In this document: positions 1-6,167 of the stretch, piece by piece
How positions within the stretch are numbered: position 1 is the stretch's first letter
Layout: each line of letters starts with the position of its first letter
Assembly: GCA_007134725.1 (NCBI GenBank)
Contig: SLKF01000250.1
Coordinates: forward strand, 1-8,842
DNA: 8,842 nucleotides
Source: Clostridiales bacterium
Lineage (GTDB): Bacteria > Bacillota > Clostridia > Peptostreptococcales > T1SED10-28
Direction: 5' to 3'
Position numbers and translations under genes: made by a program
Notes under the pieces: generated by a model
The model's database searches: none
What the model saw: only the letters and a program-made list of their open reading frames with translations
What the model was told of the DNA's origin: nothing

Positions 1-1
1 A

Positions 2-82
2 AGCAAAGAGGTAAAGGGTAAAAAAGTAATAACAGAAGAAGAATCTGAATTGCTGGAACCTGTTGAAGACAGTAAGATTTAA
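2..82 (+). CDS. C-terminal tail of an unidentified protein (partial)
   Basis: An open frame runs in from the left edge and stops at TAA 80-82, giving 26 residues that begin SKEVKGKK and end in an acidic tail, ELLEPVEDSKI. The other two plus-strand frames close quickly or lack a matching end. The highly charged composition is typical of a disordered C-terminus. No family can be recognised from so short a piece, and no function is proposed. It reads in the same direction as the signal peptidase gene 75 bases downstream. A hairpin overlaps its stop codon. Confidence 0.5.
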   Translation, partial: SKEVKGKKVITEEESELLEPVEDSKI

Positions 83-103
83 ACAGTGTAACGCTGTTTA
101 ATC
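76..103 (+). terminator. Hairpin over the end of the upstream gene, possible weak terminator
   Basis: GATT at 76-79 and AAACAGTG at 81-88 pair with CGCTGTTTAATC at 92-103 around a TAA loop, with one bulged T at 80 and one G-T pair. The sequence after the stem (TTGCTGTTT) is only moderately T-rich, so termination would be weak. It could instead protect the 3' end of the upstream message. Confidence 0.35.
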
Positions 104-142
104 TTGCTGTTTGAAACCATTGACCGTTACCCTCACAATGTC

Positions 143-150
143 AGAGGAGG
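143..150 (+). promoter_or_regulatory. Ribosome binding site fixing the signal peptidase start at 158
   Basis: AGAGGAGG lies 7 bases before ATG 158. The open frame extends upstream to a TTG at 104, but that codon has no such site, and the extra 18 residues would sit awkwardly before the short cytoplasmic N-terminus and membrane anchor. Confidence 0.8.
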
Positions 151-157
151 GATAGAA

Positions 158-634
158 ATGGGCATCGAGAAAAAAGCAGGTAATAAAATTACTATTTTTT
201 TTATCGGAATTGTTATTGTATTAACAATTTTCGTGATAATGGATACTTTTTTTATCTCTACGGTGACTGTAAAAGGAAATTCGATGACCCCTTTTGTAAA
301 TTGTGGAGATCGTCTGGTTGTGGATATCCGTTCCAGCGCTATTGAAAACATTCAATATAAAGATATTGTAATATTTGAATCTCCCGAAGACCCGGAACAA
401 TTGTTCATCAAACGTGTAATTGCCATAGAAGGGCAAGAGTTTTCCATAAGCAGTGGTGAGTTAATTGTGGATGGAGAAAACCTCTGTGAAGATTATATTG
501 AGTGCGATGATTATCTTTTTAAGAATTATTCAAAGGTCAGTGGAGTTGTACCGGAAAACAAGGTATACTTACTGGGAGACAATCGTAATACCAGCAATGA
601 CAGTAGAAATTTCGGTTTCATAAGCACCAACTGA
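158..634 (+). CDS. lepB: Type I signal peptidase, shortened by an in-frame TGA
   Basis: Membrane-anchored serine protease that removes signal peptides from exported proteins on the outer face of the membrane. From ATG 158 it encodes 158 residues: a short cytoplasmic stretch, one hydrophobic anchor (about 11-33), then the peptidase domain. The nucleophile is Ser42 in GNSMTP, the general-base lysine is Lys85 in IKRVIAIEG, and the late conserved box is GDNRNTSNDSRNFGF (140-154). The usual PGD after the lysine box is replaced by EGQ, a mild divergence. The frame stops at TGA 632-634, just after the last catalytic box. The expected C-terminal strand (IRGKVVAKFWPL) continues in the same frame to a stop at 701-703, which would give a 181-position protein of normal family length. 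All catalytic residues survive, so the short form may fold or may be inactive. Identity is firm; the functional state is not. Confidence 0.85.
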   Translation: MGIEKKAGNKITIFFIGIVIVLTIFVIMDTFFISTVTVKGNSMTPFVNCGDRLVVDIRSSAIENIQYKDIVIFESPEDPEQLFIKRVIAIEGQEFSISSGELIVDGENLCEDYIECDDYLFKNYSKVSGVVPENKVYLLGDNRNTSNDSRNFGFISTN

Positions 635-703
635 ATTCGCGGGAAAGTAGTGGCCAAGTTTTGGCCCTTAAGGGAATTAGAATGGTGTAACCCGTGCCGA
701 TAG
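632..703 (+). other. In-frame continuation of the signal peptidase beyond TGA, with compact hairpin
   Basis: Reading on from TGA 632-634 without a frame change gives IRGKVVAKFWPLRELEWCN and a few more residues before TAG 701-703. I(x)GK followed by WPL is the normal C-terminal strand of type I signal peptidases, so this is former or still-used coding sequence. Within it GGCCAA (652-657) pairs with TTGGCC (661-666) around a GTT loop. AAG 645-647 can extend the stem with CTT 667-669, leaving a TAGT bulge. AATTC 634-638 can pair with GAATT 674-678. Possible readings are a nonsense mutation, a base-call error, or recoding of TGA. Confidence 0.6.
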
Positions 704-770
704 TCACCAATATGTATATTTAAGCCAGAGATAAAGATGAAATATTTTAAAAAGGCAGGTTGACTCCTTA

Positions 771-1847
771 ATGGAAATTACGTTTCAGCAATTAAAGAAA
801 GAAGCCGAGTCTCAAGGTTTTCCCATCGTTGGCATTGTAAAACCTCATTATTTTACAGACTTAAAAGAAAAATTAGTGAAATATGTCAAAGAAGGCTATA
901 CCTTCGAATTCAATAAAAAGAATATTGAAGAAAAGTGCGATCCGTTTTTAACGATGAAGAGTTGTAAAACGATCATCGTTTTAGGACTGCCTTACTATAT
1001 AGAATCCAGTGAGGAAAATGAAATGATCCCTAAGGAAAAACTCTTTAGAGGAAGACTTGCCCGGATCGCTTGGGGAGAAGATTATCACCAGGTATTTCAA
1101 CGAAGAATGAAAAACTTGGGCGAGCTTTTACAAAAGGAAAACCCGGACATTCGATATCAATCCTATGTGGATACCGGCCCTTTAGTGGATCGGTTTTTAG
1201 CATCTAAAGCAGGTTTGGGATTCTACGGATACAATAATCTTTTTTATCATCTTCAATACGGTTCTTTTGTATTTTATGGCTACATGTTAATAGATCAAGA
1301 AATAGATTATCGAGAAATAGATGATCAGGTAGAAAAAATTCAACTGCATTATCAGGATTTCTGTAGTAACTGTGATCGATGCATTAAGGCGTGTCCGGGA
1401 AAAGCTATTGAAAAGCCCTACCGTCTTAATGCTTCTCGCTGTGTAAGTGGTGTTTTGCAAAAAAAAGGAATTTTATCCGATGAAGAAAAATCGATTATCA
1501 GCGATGGCATTTATGGATGTGATGTGTGCCAGGATGTATGTCCCTATAACAAAGACATCGAATTCTCTTATGAACCGGCTTTTATACCTACCGATCCTCC
1601 AGCATATCCGGATTTAGTTGAGTTGTTAGGATTATCCAACAAAGAGTTTAAAAAAATGTACGGGAATAATGCCTGTGCCTGGAGGGGTAGCAGAGTATTA
1701 AAAAGAAATGCCTTGATTGTCCTTGGTCACTCTGGGAATCAAAAGGCACTTCCTTATATTCTTCCCTTCACCGAGAATGCCAGGGAAGATCTTCGTGATG
1801 CTGCCTGTTGGGCGGTAAAGAAGATCAAAAAGCATATAGCGGAATAA
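771..1847 (+). CDS. queG: Epoxyqueuosine reductase
   Basis: Cobalamin- and Fe-S-dependent cytoplasmic enzyme that reduces epoxyqueuosine to queuosine at wobble position 34 of tRNAs with GUN anticodons, the last step of queuosine synthesis. The 358 residues match the family length. The N-terminal part is the B12-binding reductase domain, with the expected catalytic aspartate at Asp134 in YVDTGPLVDR. Two [4Fe-4S] clusters follow: Cys198, 201, 204 and 208 (CSNCDRCIKACP), and Cys224, 250, 253 and 257 (ending CDVCQDVCP), each cluster probably exchanging one ligand as in bacterial ferredoxins. The C-terminus (about 300-358) resembles the HEAT-like tRNA-binding repeat of the family. The start at 771 is the only good ATG. 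Its ribosome site is weak (AGGCAGG at 753-759, about 11 bases away). It may be co-transcribed with the signal peptidase gene, since no clear promoter or terminator is seen in 704-770. A terminator follows it. Confidence 0.93.
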   Translation: MEITFQQLKKEAESQGFPIVGIVKPHYFTDLKEKLVKYVKEGYTFEFNKKNIEEKCDPFLTMKSCKTIIVLGLPYYIESSEENEMIPKEKLFRGRLARIAWGEDYHQVFQRRMKNLGELLQKENPDIRYQSYVDTGPLVDRFLASKAGLGFYGYNNLFYHLQYGSFVFYGYMLIDQEIDYREIDDQVEKIQLHYQDFCSNCDRCIKACPGKAIEKPYRLNASRCVSGVLQKKGILSDEEKSIISDGIYGCDVCQDVCPYNKDIEFSYEPAFIPTDPPAYPDLVELLGLSNKEFKKMYGNNACAWRGSRVLKRNALIVLGHSGNQKALPYILPFTENAREDLRDAACWAVKKIKKHIAE

Positions 1848-1856
1848 TTTTAATTT

Positions 1857-1900
1857 TACAACATTTTTAAAAATGAGGAGCAATCCTCTTTTTTGTTGTA
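1857..1900 (+). terminator. Rho-independent terminator after queG
   Basis: GAGGA 1875-1879 and TCCTC 1884-1888 form a short stem with a GCAA loop, followed by six T at 1889-1894. An outer arm pairs TACAACA 1857-1863 with TGTTGTA 1894-1900. The arrangement separates queG from tdh-kbl. Confidence 0.8.
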
Positions 1901-1926
1901 TGATATAGATAAGTGAAAAAAGTTTA

Positions 1927-1978
1927 TCAATACTTTATGAAGATAAAATATGATAATAATAGCAATGTAAAGTATTGA
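1927..1978. repeat. 11-bp perfect inverted repeat in the tdh leader, possible operator
   Basis: TCAATACTTTA (1927-1937) is exactly inverted as TAAAGTATTGA (1968-1978), 30 bases apart, with two more possible T-G pairs inside. A possible -10 element, TATGAT 1949-1954, lies in the centre, with a weak -35, TTATCA 1924-1929, overlapping the left arm at a long 19-base spacing. Five T at 1980-1984 follow the right arm. It could be a repressor site flanking the promoter or an RNA hairpin with attenuator-like T-run. No known operator consensus is recognised. Confidence 0.45.
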
Positions 1979-2020
1979 GTTTTTCAGAATAATGATTTCC
2001 TGATTAATTAAATATTGTAT

Positions 2021-2027
2021 GAGGAGG
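2021..2027 (+). promoter_or_regulatory. Ribosome binding site fixing the tdh start at 2034
   Basis: GAGGAGG lies 6 bases before ATG 2034. The in-frame ATG at 2019 overlaps this site and ATG 2028 abuts it, so neither can be used efficiently. Confidence 0.8.
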
Positions 2028-2033
2028 ATGTTT

Positions 2034-3104
2034 ATGAGTGAGTCAATGAATGTAGTGATGAAAGAGAAAGCGGAAAAAGGGGCAGTGTTTACTACTAAAG
2101 ACAAGCCGGAACCCCAAAGCAATGAAGTCCTTGTGAAAATTCATGCTACTTCTATTTGTGGAACCGATGCCCATATTTACAATTGGGACCAGTGGTCTCA
2201 AAGCCGAATCAAGCCCCCTTACGTGATGGGACATGAATTTGCAGGAGAAGTAGTAGAAATCGGTAACGATGTAAAGTCCATTAAACTTGGAGATATTATA
2301 TCTGCTGAAACCCATATAGTTTGTGAAGTTTGTGAATTTTGTAAGACCGGCAAGGCCCACATCTGTAAAGATACCAAAATTTTAGGGGTGGATGTGGACG
2401 GAACTTATGCTGAATATGTTGCGATTCCCGAAGCGAATGCCTGGGTAAATCCCAAAGGTATCGATCCGGCGTACTTAGCCGTGCAAGAGCCACTAGGAAA
2501 CGCTGTGCATACAGTAATGGCTGGAGATATTGTAGGAAAGTCCATTGCGGTAGTAGGGTGTGGTCCGATCGGGATCATGGCTGTGGCCGTAGCTAAAGCC
2601 GTAGGGGCATCAAAAGTGATTGCCGTTGAGGTAAACGAATACCGCTTGAACTTAGCAAAGGAACTTGGTGCTGATGTATTGATCAATCCCTTAAAGGAAG
2701 ACCCGATTCGACGAGTATTAGACGAAACAGAGGGTTTGGGAGTAGATATTGTAGCGGAAATGTCGGGAAATGGAAGAGCCATTGATCAAGCATTAAAATA
2801 TTTAAAGCTTGGTGGAAGAATGTCCATGCTTGGGATTCCTAATGATAAAATATCATTGGATGTAGCCAATGATATCGTATTTAAAGGTATAACCATCCAA
2901 GGGATAGCCGGTCGAAAAATGTATGAAACCTGGTATCAGGTAAAAGGACTGATCGAATCCGGCAACTTGGATTTAGAACCGATCATTACCCACCGATTGC
3001 CAATGGAAGACTATGAAAAAGGTTTTGAATTGATGGAGTCGGGAAATTGTGGTAAAGTCGTATTATATCCGGATCCTTCAATACTGGAAAAACATCAGAA
3101 GTAA
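2034..3104 (+). CDS. tdh: L-threonine 3-dehydrogenase, zinc-dependent
   Basis: Cytoplasmic NAD-dependent dehydrogenase that oxidises L-threonine to 2-amino-3-oxobutyrate. The 356 residues form a medium-chain zinc alcohol dehydrogenase fold. Catalytic zinc ligands are in ICGTD (Cys42) and GHE (His67, Glu68). The structural zinc is held by Cys97, 100, 103 and 111. His94 in ETHIVC matches the E. coli His90 linked to threonine preference. The Rossmann motif is GCGPIG (175-180), and Glu199 in VEVNEYR is placed to bind the NAD ribose. Segments such as HIYNWDQWSQ, GNAVHT and YETWYQ are characteristic of true Tdh rather than sorbitol or butanediol dehydrogenase. It ends 19 bases before kbl, whose product consumes the unstable ketone, so the two form one operon. 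The gene follows a long leader carrying an inverted repeat. Confidence 0.95.
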   Translation: MSESMNVVMKEKAEKGAVFTTKDKPEPQSNEVLVKIHATSICGTDAHIYNWDQWSQSRIKPPYVMGHEFAGEVVEIGNDVKSIKLGDIISAETHIVCEVCEFCKTGKAHICKDTKILGVDVDGTYAEYVAIPEANAWVNPKGIDPAYLAVQEPLGNAVHTVMAGDIVGKSIAVVGCGPIGIMAVAVAKAVGASKVIAVEVNEYRLNLAKELGADVLINPLKEDPIRRVLDETEGLGVDIVAEMSGNGRAIDQALKYLKLGGRMSMLGIPNDKISLDVANDIVFKGITIQGIAGRKMYETWYQVKGLIESGNLDLEPIITHRLPMEDYEKGFELMESGNCGKVVLYPDPSILEKHQK

Positions 3105-3123
3105 CCAATAAGGAGGCGTATTT

Positions 3124-4311
3124 ATGTCAAACGTACATGAATTACAGTTTATCAAAGATCAAATTGAAGGCTTGAAAAAAGACGGCGTGTATCGTACACT
3201 GCCGGTATTAGAAGGCCCTAATGAGTCGGAAATTCTTTTAAACGGAAAAAAGGTAATCAACCTATCTTCCAATAATTATTTAGGATTTGCCAACCATCCA
3301 AAACTTAAAGAAGCAGCAATCAAAGGGGTTGAAAAGTACGGAGTCGGTTCCGGTGCGGTTCGAACCATCGTTGGGAACATGGATATTCATGAAGAACTGG
3401 AAAAGACATTAGCGGAATTTAAGCGGGAAGAAGCAGTAATGGTCTATCAATCCGGATTCAATTGTAATGCAGGAACGATTCAAGCAATAACCGGAAAAGG
3501 AGACTTAATTATTTCTGACGCTCTAAACCACGCAAGTATCATTGACGGTGCCCGACTGAGCCGTGCAGATAAAACGGTATATAAGCATGCTGATATGGAA
3601 GACTTAGAACGGATCCTAAAAGAAAAAAGAGACCAATATACCAATGTGTTAATTATCACTGACGGAGTATTCAGTATGGATGGAGACATTGCACCCCTAC
3701 CGGAAATTGTTGAATTGGCAGAAACGTATAAAGCCATGACCTATGTGGATGATGCTCATGGCTCGGGAGTATTAGGGGAAAGCGGTCGAGGTACGGTGGA
3801 CCACTTTGGACTTCATGGTCGAGTAGACTTTACCATTGGGACGCTATCGAAAGCCATCGGCGTTGTGGGTGGATATGTGGCTGGAAGCAATACCATGAAA
3901 GAGTGGTTAAGCCATCGGGGACGCCCTATACTTTTTAGTACTTCCTTACCACCGGCAGCGGTTTGCGCCATTTCCGAAGCGGTAAAACTACTGATGAGTA
4001 CTACGGAATTTACCGACAAGCTTTGGGAGAATGGACGATATTTTAAAGATCGAATGAAAGAAGCCGGATTTGATATCGGTAATAGTGGGACCCCAATCAC
4101 ACCGGTAATGGTGGGAGAAGAAGAAACAACTTTGAAATTCAGCAAGAATTTACTTGCAAAAGGCGTCTTTGTATCCGGAATTGTATTCCCTACCGTACCA
4201 AAGGGTAAGGGAAGACTTCGGTGCATGGTAACCGCTGGACACTCCAAAGAGCAACTGGATCAAGCGGTGGGAACCTTTGTTTCTGTTGGAAAAGAAATGG
4301 GAATCATATAG
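3124..4311 (+). CDS. kbl: Glycine C-acetyltransferase (2-amino-3-ketobutyrate CoA ligase)
   Basis: PLP-dependent enzyme that splits 2-amino-3-oxobutyrate with CoA into glycine and acetyl-CoA, completing threonine breakdown in the cytoplasm. The 395 residues match the alpha-oxoamine synthase family. Visible hallmarks are [14 protein letters not shown] (46-59), the [10 protein letters not shown] substrate loop (75-84), [12 protein letters not shown] with His136 stacking on PLP, DDAHGSG (209-215) with PLP-contacting Asp and His, and the Schiff-base lysine Lys243 in GTLSKAIG. Related enzymes (BioF, 5-aminolevulinate synthase) share these motifs, and the choice of Kbl rests on the immediate tdh neighbour and overall resemblance. 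AAGGAGG at 3110-3116, 7 bases before ATG, fixes the start. A strong terminator follows, making tdh-kbl a closed two-gene unit. Confidence 0.95.
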   Translation: MSNVHELQFIKDQIEGLKKDGVYRTLPVLEGPNESEILLNGKKVINLSSNNYLGFANHPKLKEAAIKGVEKYGVGSGAVRTIVGNMDIHEELEKTLAEFKREEAVMVYQSGFNCNAGTIQAITGKGDLIISDALNHASIIDGARLSRADKTVYKHADMEDLERILKEKRDQYTNVLIITDGVFSMDGDIAPLPEIVELAETYKAMTYVDDAHGSGVLGESGRGTVDHFGLHGRVDFTIGTLSKAIGVVGGYVAGSNTMKEWLSHRGRPILFSTSLPPAAVCAISEAVKLLMSTTEFTDKLWENGRYFKDRMKEAGFDIGNSGTPITPVMVGEEETTLKFSKNLLAKGVFVSGIVFPTVPKGKGRLRCMVTAGHSKEQLDQAVGTFVSVGKEMGII

Positions 4312-4357
4312 AAAACCGGAAAAACTCGCGAACAGTAAAAAAAATGAAATTCCACAA

Positions 4358-4397
4358 AACGCAAAAAATGCCGGCTTATTGTCGGCGTTTTTGCGTT
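4358..4397 (+). terminator. Rho-independent terminator after kbl
   Basis: AACGCAAAAA (4358-4367) pairs with TTTTTGCGTT (4388-4397), then one bulged A, a T-G pair and GCCG (4370-4373) with CGGC (4383-4386), closing a 9-base loop. The T-run after the GC-rich upper stem serves as the U-tract, while the A-run completes a longer stem. Confidence 0.9.
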
Positions 4398-4422
4398 AAT
4401 AAAAGGAATTAATCAACAAAGG

Positions 4423-4451
4423 TTTTCATTTTCCTAATAGTTTATTATAAT
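4423..4451 (+). promoter_or_regulatory. Promoter for the DUF503-nth operon
   Basis: TTTTCA (4423-4428) and a perfect TATAAT (4446-4451) are separated by exactly 17 bases, the sigma-A pattern. It lies just after the kbl terminator and about 30 bases before the DUF503 start. Confidence 0.7.
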
Positions 4452-4482
4452 AGAGTGTAAATGAAAATAAAGAGGTGGACAA

Positions 4483-4764
4483 ATGATTGTAGGAATTTGC
4501 AGCATTAGATTGATTATGTTTGAAAATCACTCCTTAAAAGAAAAACGGCACCTGATTAAAAGTATCATTGAAAAAATCAAACATCGATACAATGTTTCAA
4601 TTGCCGAGGTGGGAGAGCAGGATAAATGGCAACGATCGGAAATCGGCTTTGCCTGTGTCAGCAACGATAAAAAGCATGTGGACGGTGTTTTACAAAAAGT
4701 GATCAGTTATATCGATTGTGACGGTCGATTTGATATGGAGATTTTACACTATGAAATTTTTTAG
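4483..4764 (+). CDS. ylxP: DUF503 family protein (YlxP-type)
   Basis: Small 93-residue protein of the DUF503 family, of unknown biochemical role. Family hallmarks are visible: an N-terminal MIVGICSI strand, HSLKEKR (16-22), AEVGEQDKWQR (41-51) and ACVSND, followed by a C-terminal strand-helix-strand. No signal peptide, membrane segment or metal-binding motif is present, so it is probably cytoplasmic. AGAGGTGG (4471-4478), 4 bases before ATG, supports the start. In Bacillus the family member sits between infB and rbfA, which suggested a link to translation or ribosome assembly. Here it instead precedes nth with only 12 bases between the genes and shares its promoter. That context does not reveal a function. 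Family assignment is firm, but any role is unknown. Confidence 0.88.
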   Translation: MIVGICSIRLIMFENHSLKEKRHLIKSIIEKIKHRYNVSIAEVGEQDKWQRSEIGFACVSNDKKHVDGVLQKVISYIDCDGRFDMEILHYEIF

Positions 4765-4771
4765 AGGGTGG
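4764..4771 (+). promoter_or_regulatory. Ribosome binding site fixing the nth start at 4777
   Basis: GAGGGTGG overlaps the DUF503 stop codon and lies 5 bases before ATG 4777. The in-frame GTG at 4768 falls inside this site and is therefore unlikely to be the start. The arrangement suggests translational coupling to the upstream gene. Confidence 0.65.
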
Positions 4772-4776
4772 ATGAG

Positions 4777-5433
4777 ATGAGAAAATACAAGCTGAATAAG
4801 GACGAGATCACAAAGGTTCTGGAAATTCTTAAAATCAATTATCCCGATGCGAAGAGCGAATTAAACTTCAGTAATCCTTTCGAATTATTGATTGCGACAA
4901 TTATGGCGGCCCAATCCACAGATCGACAGATAAACATTGTTACGAAGAAATTATTCGATTTATATCCGACACCGAAGGATATTATAAAGCTTTCGGAGGA
5001 GGAATTAGGGCAACTTATTAAAAGTAGCGGGTTTTACCGAAATAAAAGCAAAAATATTTTAAAAACCTGTGAAATTCTTTTGAATGAATATAAGGGAGAG
5101 GTGCCAAAAACCCGTGAAGAACTGGTAAAGCTTCCGGGGGTGGGAAGAAAAACCGCCAATGTGGTTATCAGCAATGTATTTGGACAGGATGCCATTGCTG
5201 TGGATACCCATGTTTTTCGTGTGACAAACCGTATTGGCATCGTTAAAGCTAAGACGGTGGAGAATACGGAAGAGGAATTGATGAAAAAGATTCCAAAGTT
5301 TTTATGGTCCGAAGCTCATCATTGGTTCATCTTACATGGTAGAAGAGTGTGCAAAGCCCGTAAGCCTCTTTGTGAGATTTGTGAACTTCGACAATACTGT
5401 ATCTACAATCGAAAACTTCATAGTAAAGCTTAA
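4777..5433 (+). CDS. nth: Endonuclease III (base-excision repair DNA glycosylase/AP lyase)
   Basis: Cytoplasmic bifunctional glycosylase that removes oxidised pyrimidines from DNA and cleaves the abasic strand. The 218 residues are close to the E. coli length of 211, and its key residues align at a constant offset of five. The helix-hairpin-helix is LPGVGRKTANVV with catalytic Lys125, followed by catalytic Asp143 in VDTHVFRV. The [4Fe-4S] loop near the C-terminus has Cys192, 199, 202 and 208 with the standard C-x6-C-x2-C-x5-C spacing. An early MAAQSTD motif matches the E. coli SAQATD. MutY is excluded because the adenine-specific C-terminal domain is absent. It is co-transcribed with the DUF503 gene. 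A stem-loop at 5516-5557 lies beyond it but is oriented chiefly for the opposing perR. Confidence 0.95.
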   Translation: MRKYKLNKDEITKVLEILKINYPDAKSELNFSNPFELLIATIMAAQSTDRQINIVTKKLFDLYPTPKDIIKLSEEELGQLIKSSGFYRNKSKNILKTCEILLNEYKGEVPKTREELVKLPGVGRKTANVVISNVFGQDAIAVDTHVFRVTNRIGIVKAKTVENTEEELMKKIPKFLWSEAHHWFILHGRRVCKARKPLCEICELRQYCIYNRKLHSKA

Positions 5434-5510
5434 GTCATATATAGTTAAGTGTATCCATTGTTATATCGTAATTTTCATAAACCCATGGATAAATAATTTA
5501 TAATATTGAT

Positions 5511-5557
5511 AAAAAAAGAAAGGCTTCCCGGTATGTCTTTAGGGAAGGACCTTTCTT
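5511..5557 (-). terminator. Rho-independent terminator for perR, possibly shared with nth
   Basis: AAGAAAGGCTTCCC (5516-5529) pairs with GGGAAG (5542-5547) and CCTTTCTT (5550-5557), with a two-base bulge and a 12-base loop. On the minus strand the stem is followed by a run of T (5517-5511), so it ends perR. On the plus strand only CGATTTT follows, so it would stop nth transcripts less well. Confidence 0.85.
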
Positions 5558-5585
5558 CGATTTTACGGGTAATCAATGGAGTTCC

Positions 5586-6002
5586 TTAAGATTTCTGAAT
5601 ACAGTCAGGACAGAGTCCGTAAAAATTTAATTGCTGTTTTTCAATGCTGTAGCCGGAAAGCGTTTCCACTTCTCGGCAGAGATTAGCAAAAGGGTGTTCA
5701 TCCAAGTCTTCTACCTTCTTACACTTAGAACAGATCAGATGGGGATGGGATTTGAAATTTCCATCGTATCGAAAGCTGTTTTCCTCCACGTTGATGGCCT
5801 GGATCAACCCGAGGGATACAAATAATTCTAGGGATTTGTATACCGTTGCTAAACTAATGGTGGGGTACTTGGGAGAAAGTTGCTTATAGATAGCTTCCGC
5901 ATTTGGGTGGGCTTTTGTGTTCTTAAGAGTTTCGTAAATTGCAATTCGTTGTAGAGTTACCTTACATTCGTTTTCTTTCAACGTTTCGATTAACCGATTC
6001 AT
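5586..6002 (-). CDS. perR: Peroxide-responsive Fur-family repressor PerR
   Basis: DNA-binding metalloregulator that senses peroxide by iron-catalysed oxidation of its own histidines and then releases its operators. The 138 residues consist of an N-terminal winged helix (about 1-75) and a C-terminal dimerisation and metal domain. The structural zinc site is Cys91, 94, 131 and 134. All five regulatory-metal ligands of B. subtilis PerR (His37, Asp85, His91, His93, Asp104) are found here at a constant offset of five: His32, Asp80, His86, His88 and Asp99. Asp99, where Fur-type proteins usually carry Glu, favours PerR over Fur or Zur. AAGGTG 8 bases before the ATG fixes the start. Its promoter overlaps a Per box, indicating autorepression, and it is divergent from the Fe-S protein gene at 6168. 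Confidence 0.93.
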   Translation of the reverse strand: MNRLIETLKENECKVTLQRIAIYETLKNTKAHPNAEAIYKQLSPKYPTISLATVYKSLELFVSLGLIQAINVEENSFRYDGNFKSHPHLICSKCKKVEDLDEHPFANLCREVETLSGYSIEKQQLNFYGLCPDCIQKS

Positions 6003-6047
6003 TTATACACCACCTTTAAAATATAATCGTACGAAAAATACTATTCA

Positions 6048-6062
6048 TTATAATCAGTATAA
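6048..6062. promoter_or_regulatory. Per box (PerR operator)
   Basis: TTATAATCAGTATAA matches the 15-bp Per box consensus TTATAATnATTATAA at every defined base except one (G for T at 6057). It covers the -10 of the perR promoter, the expected place for repression. It lies 106 bases before the divergent gene at 6168, so an effect on that gene is less certain. Confidence 0.85.
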
Positions 6063-6084
6063 AATAATGTGAAAGCTTTGTCAA
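6056..6084 (-). promoter_or_regulatory. perR promoter
   Basis: On the minus strand, a perfect -35 TTGACA (6084-6079) and TATACT (6061-6056) are separated by exactly 17 bases, close to the ideal sigma-A promoter. The -10 is inside the Per box. The predicted start near 6049 leaves a leader of about 45 bases. Confidence 0.88.
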
Positions 6085-6089
6085 TCTAA

Positions 6090-6117
6090 ATGATAAAGTA
6101 TCTTAAAAGAATATCAT
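6090..6117 (+). promoter_or_regulatory. Possible weak promoter for the DUF362 Fe-S gene
   Basis: ATGATA (6090-6095) and TATCAT (6112-6117), 16 bases apart, are the best plus-strand match in the divergent region. The -35 matches four of six positions. A second candidate, TTGTCA at 6078-6083, lacks a good -10. Confidence 0.3.
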
Positions 6118-6167
6118 TTTAATTACTTTTTAATTTCAATTAACAAATTCAAAAAGCGGGTGACGGA

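Noticed and set aside
104..157. Upstream TTG start that would add 18 residues to the signal peptidase
   Set aside because: No ribosome site at that codon, whereas AGAGGAGG is ideally placed before ATG 158.
2019..2033. ATG 2019 and ATG 2028 as tdh starts
   Set aside because: The first overlaps and the second abuts the GAGGAGG ribosome site at 2021-2027; ATG 2034 has correct spacing.
4221..4412. 63-residue open frame overlapping the end of kbl
   Set aside because: It lies in another frame of kbl, runs through the terminator stem, and shows no family features.
5452..5491. TATCCAT / ATGGATA inverted repeat between nth and perR
   Set aside because: Only 7 bp with a 26-base gap and no T-run; compatible with chance in AT-rich DNA.
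5498..5512. Second Per-box-like site TTATAATATTGATAA
   Set aside because: Two mismatches, in AT-rich DNA between two gene ends, with no promoter or gene it could control.
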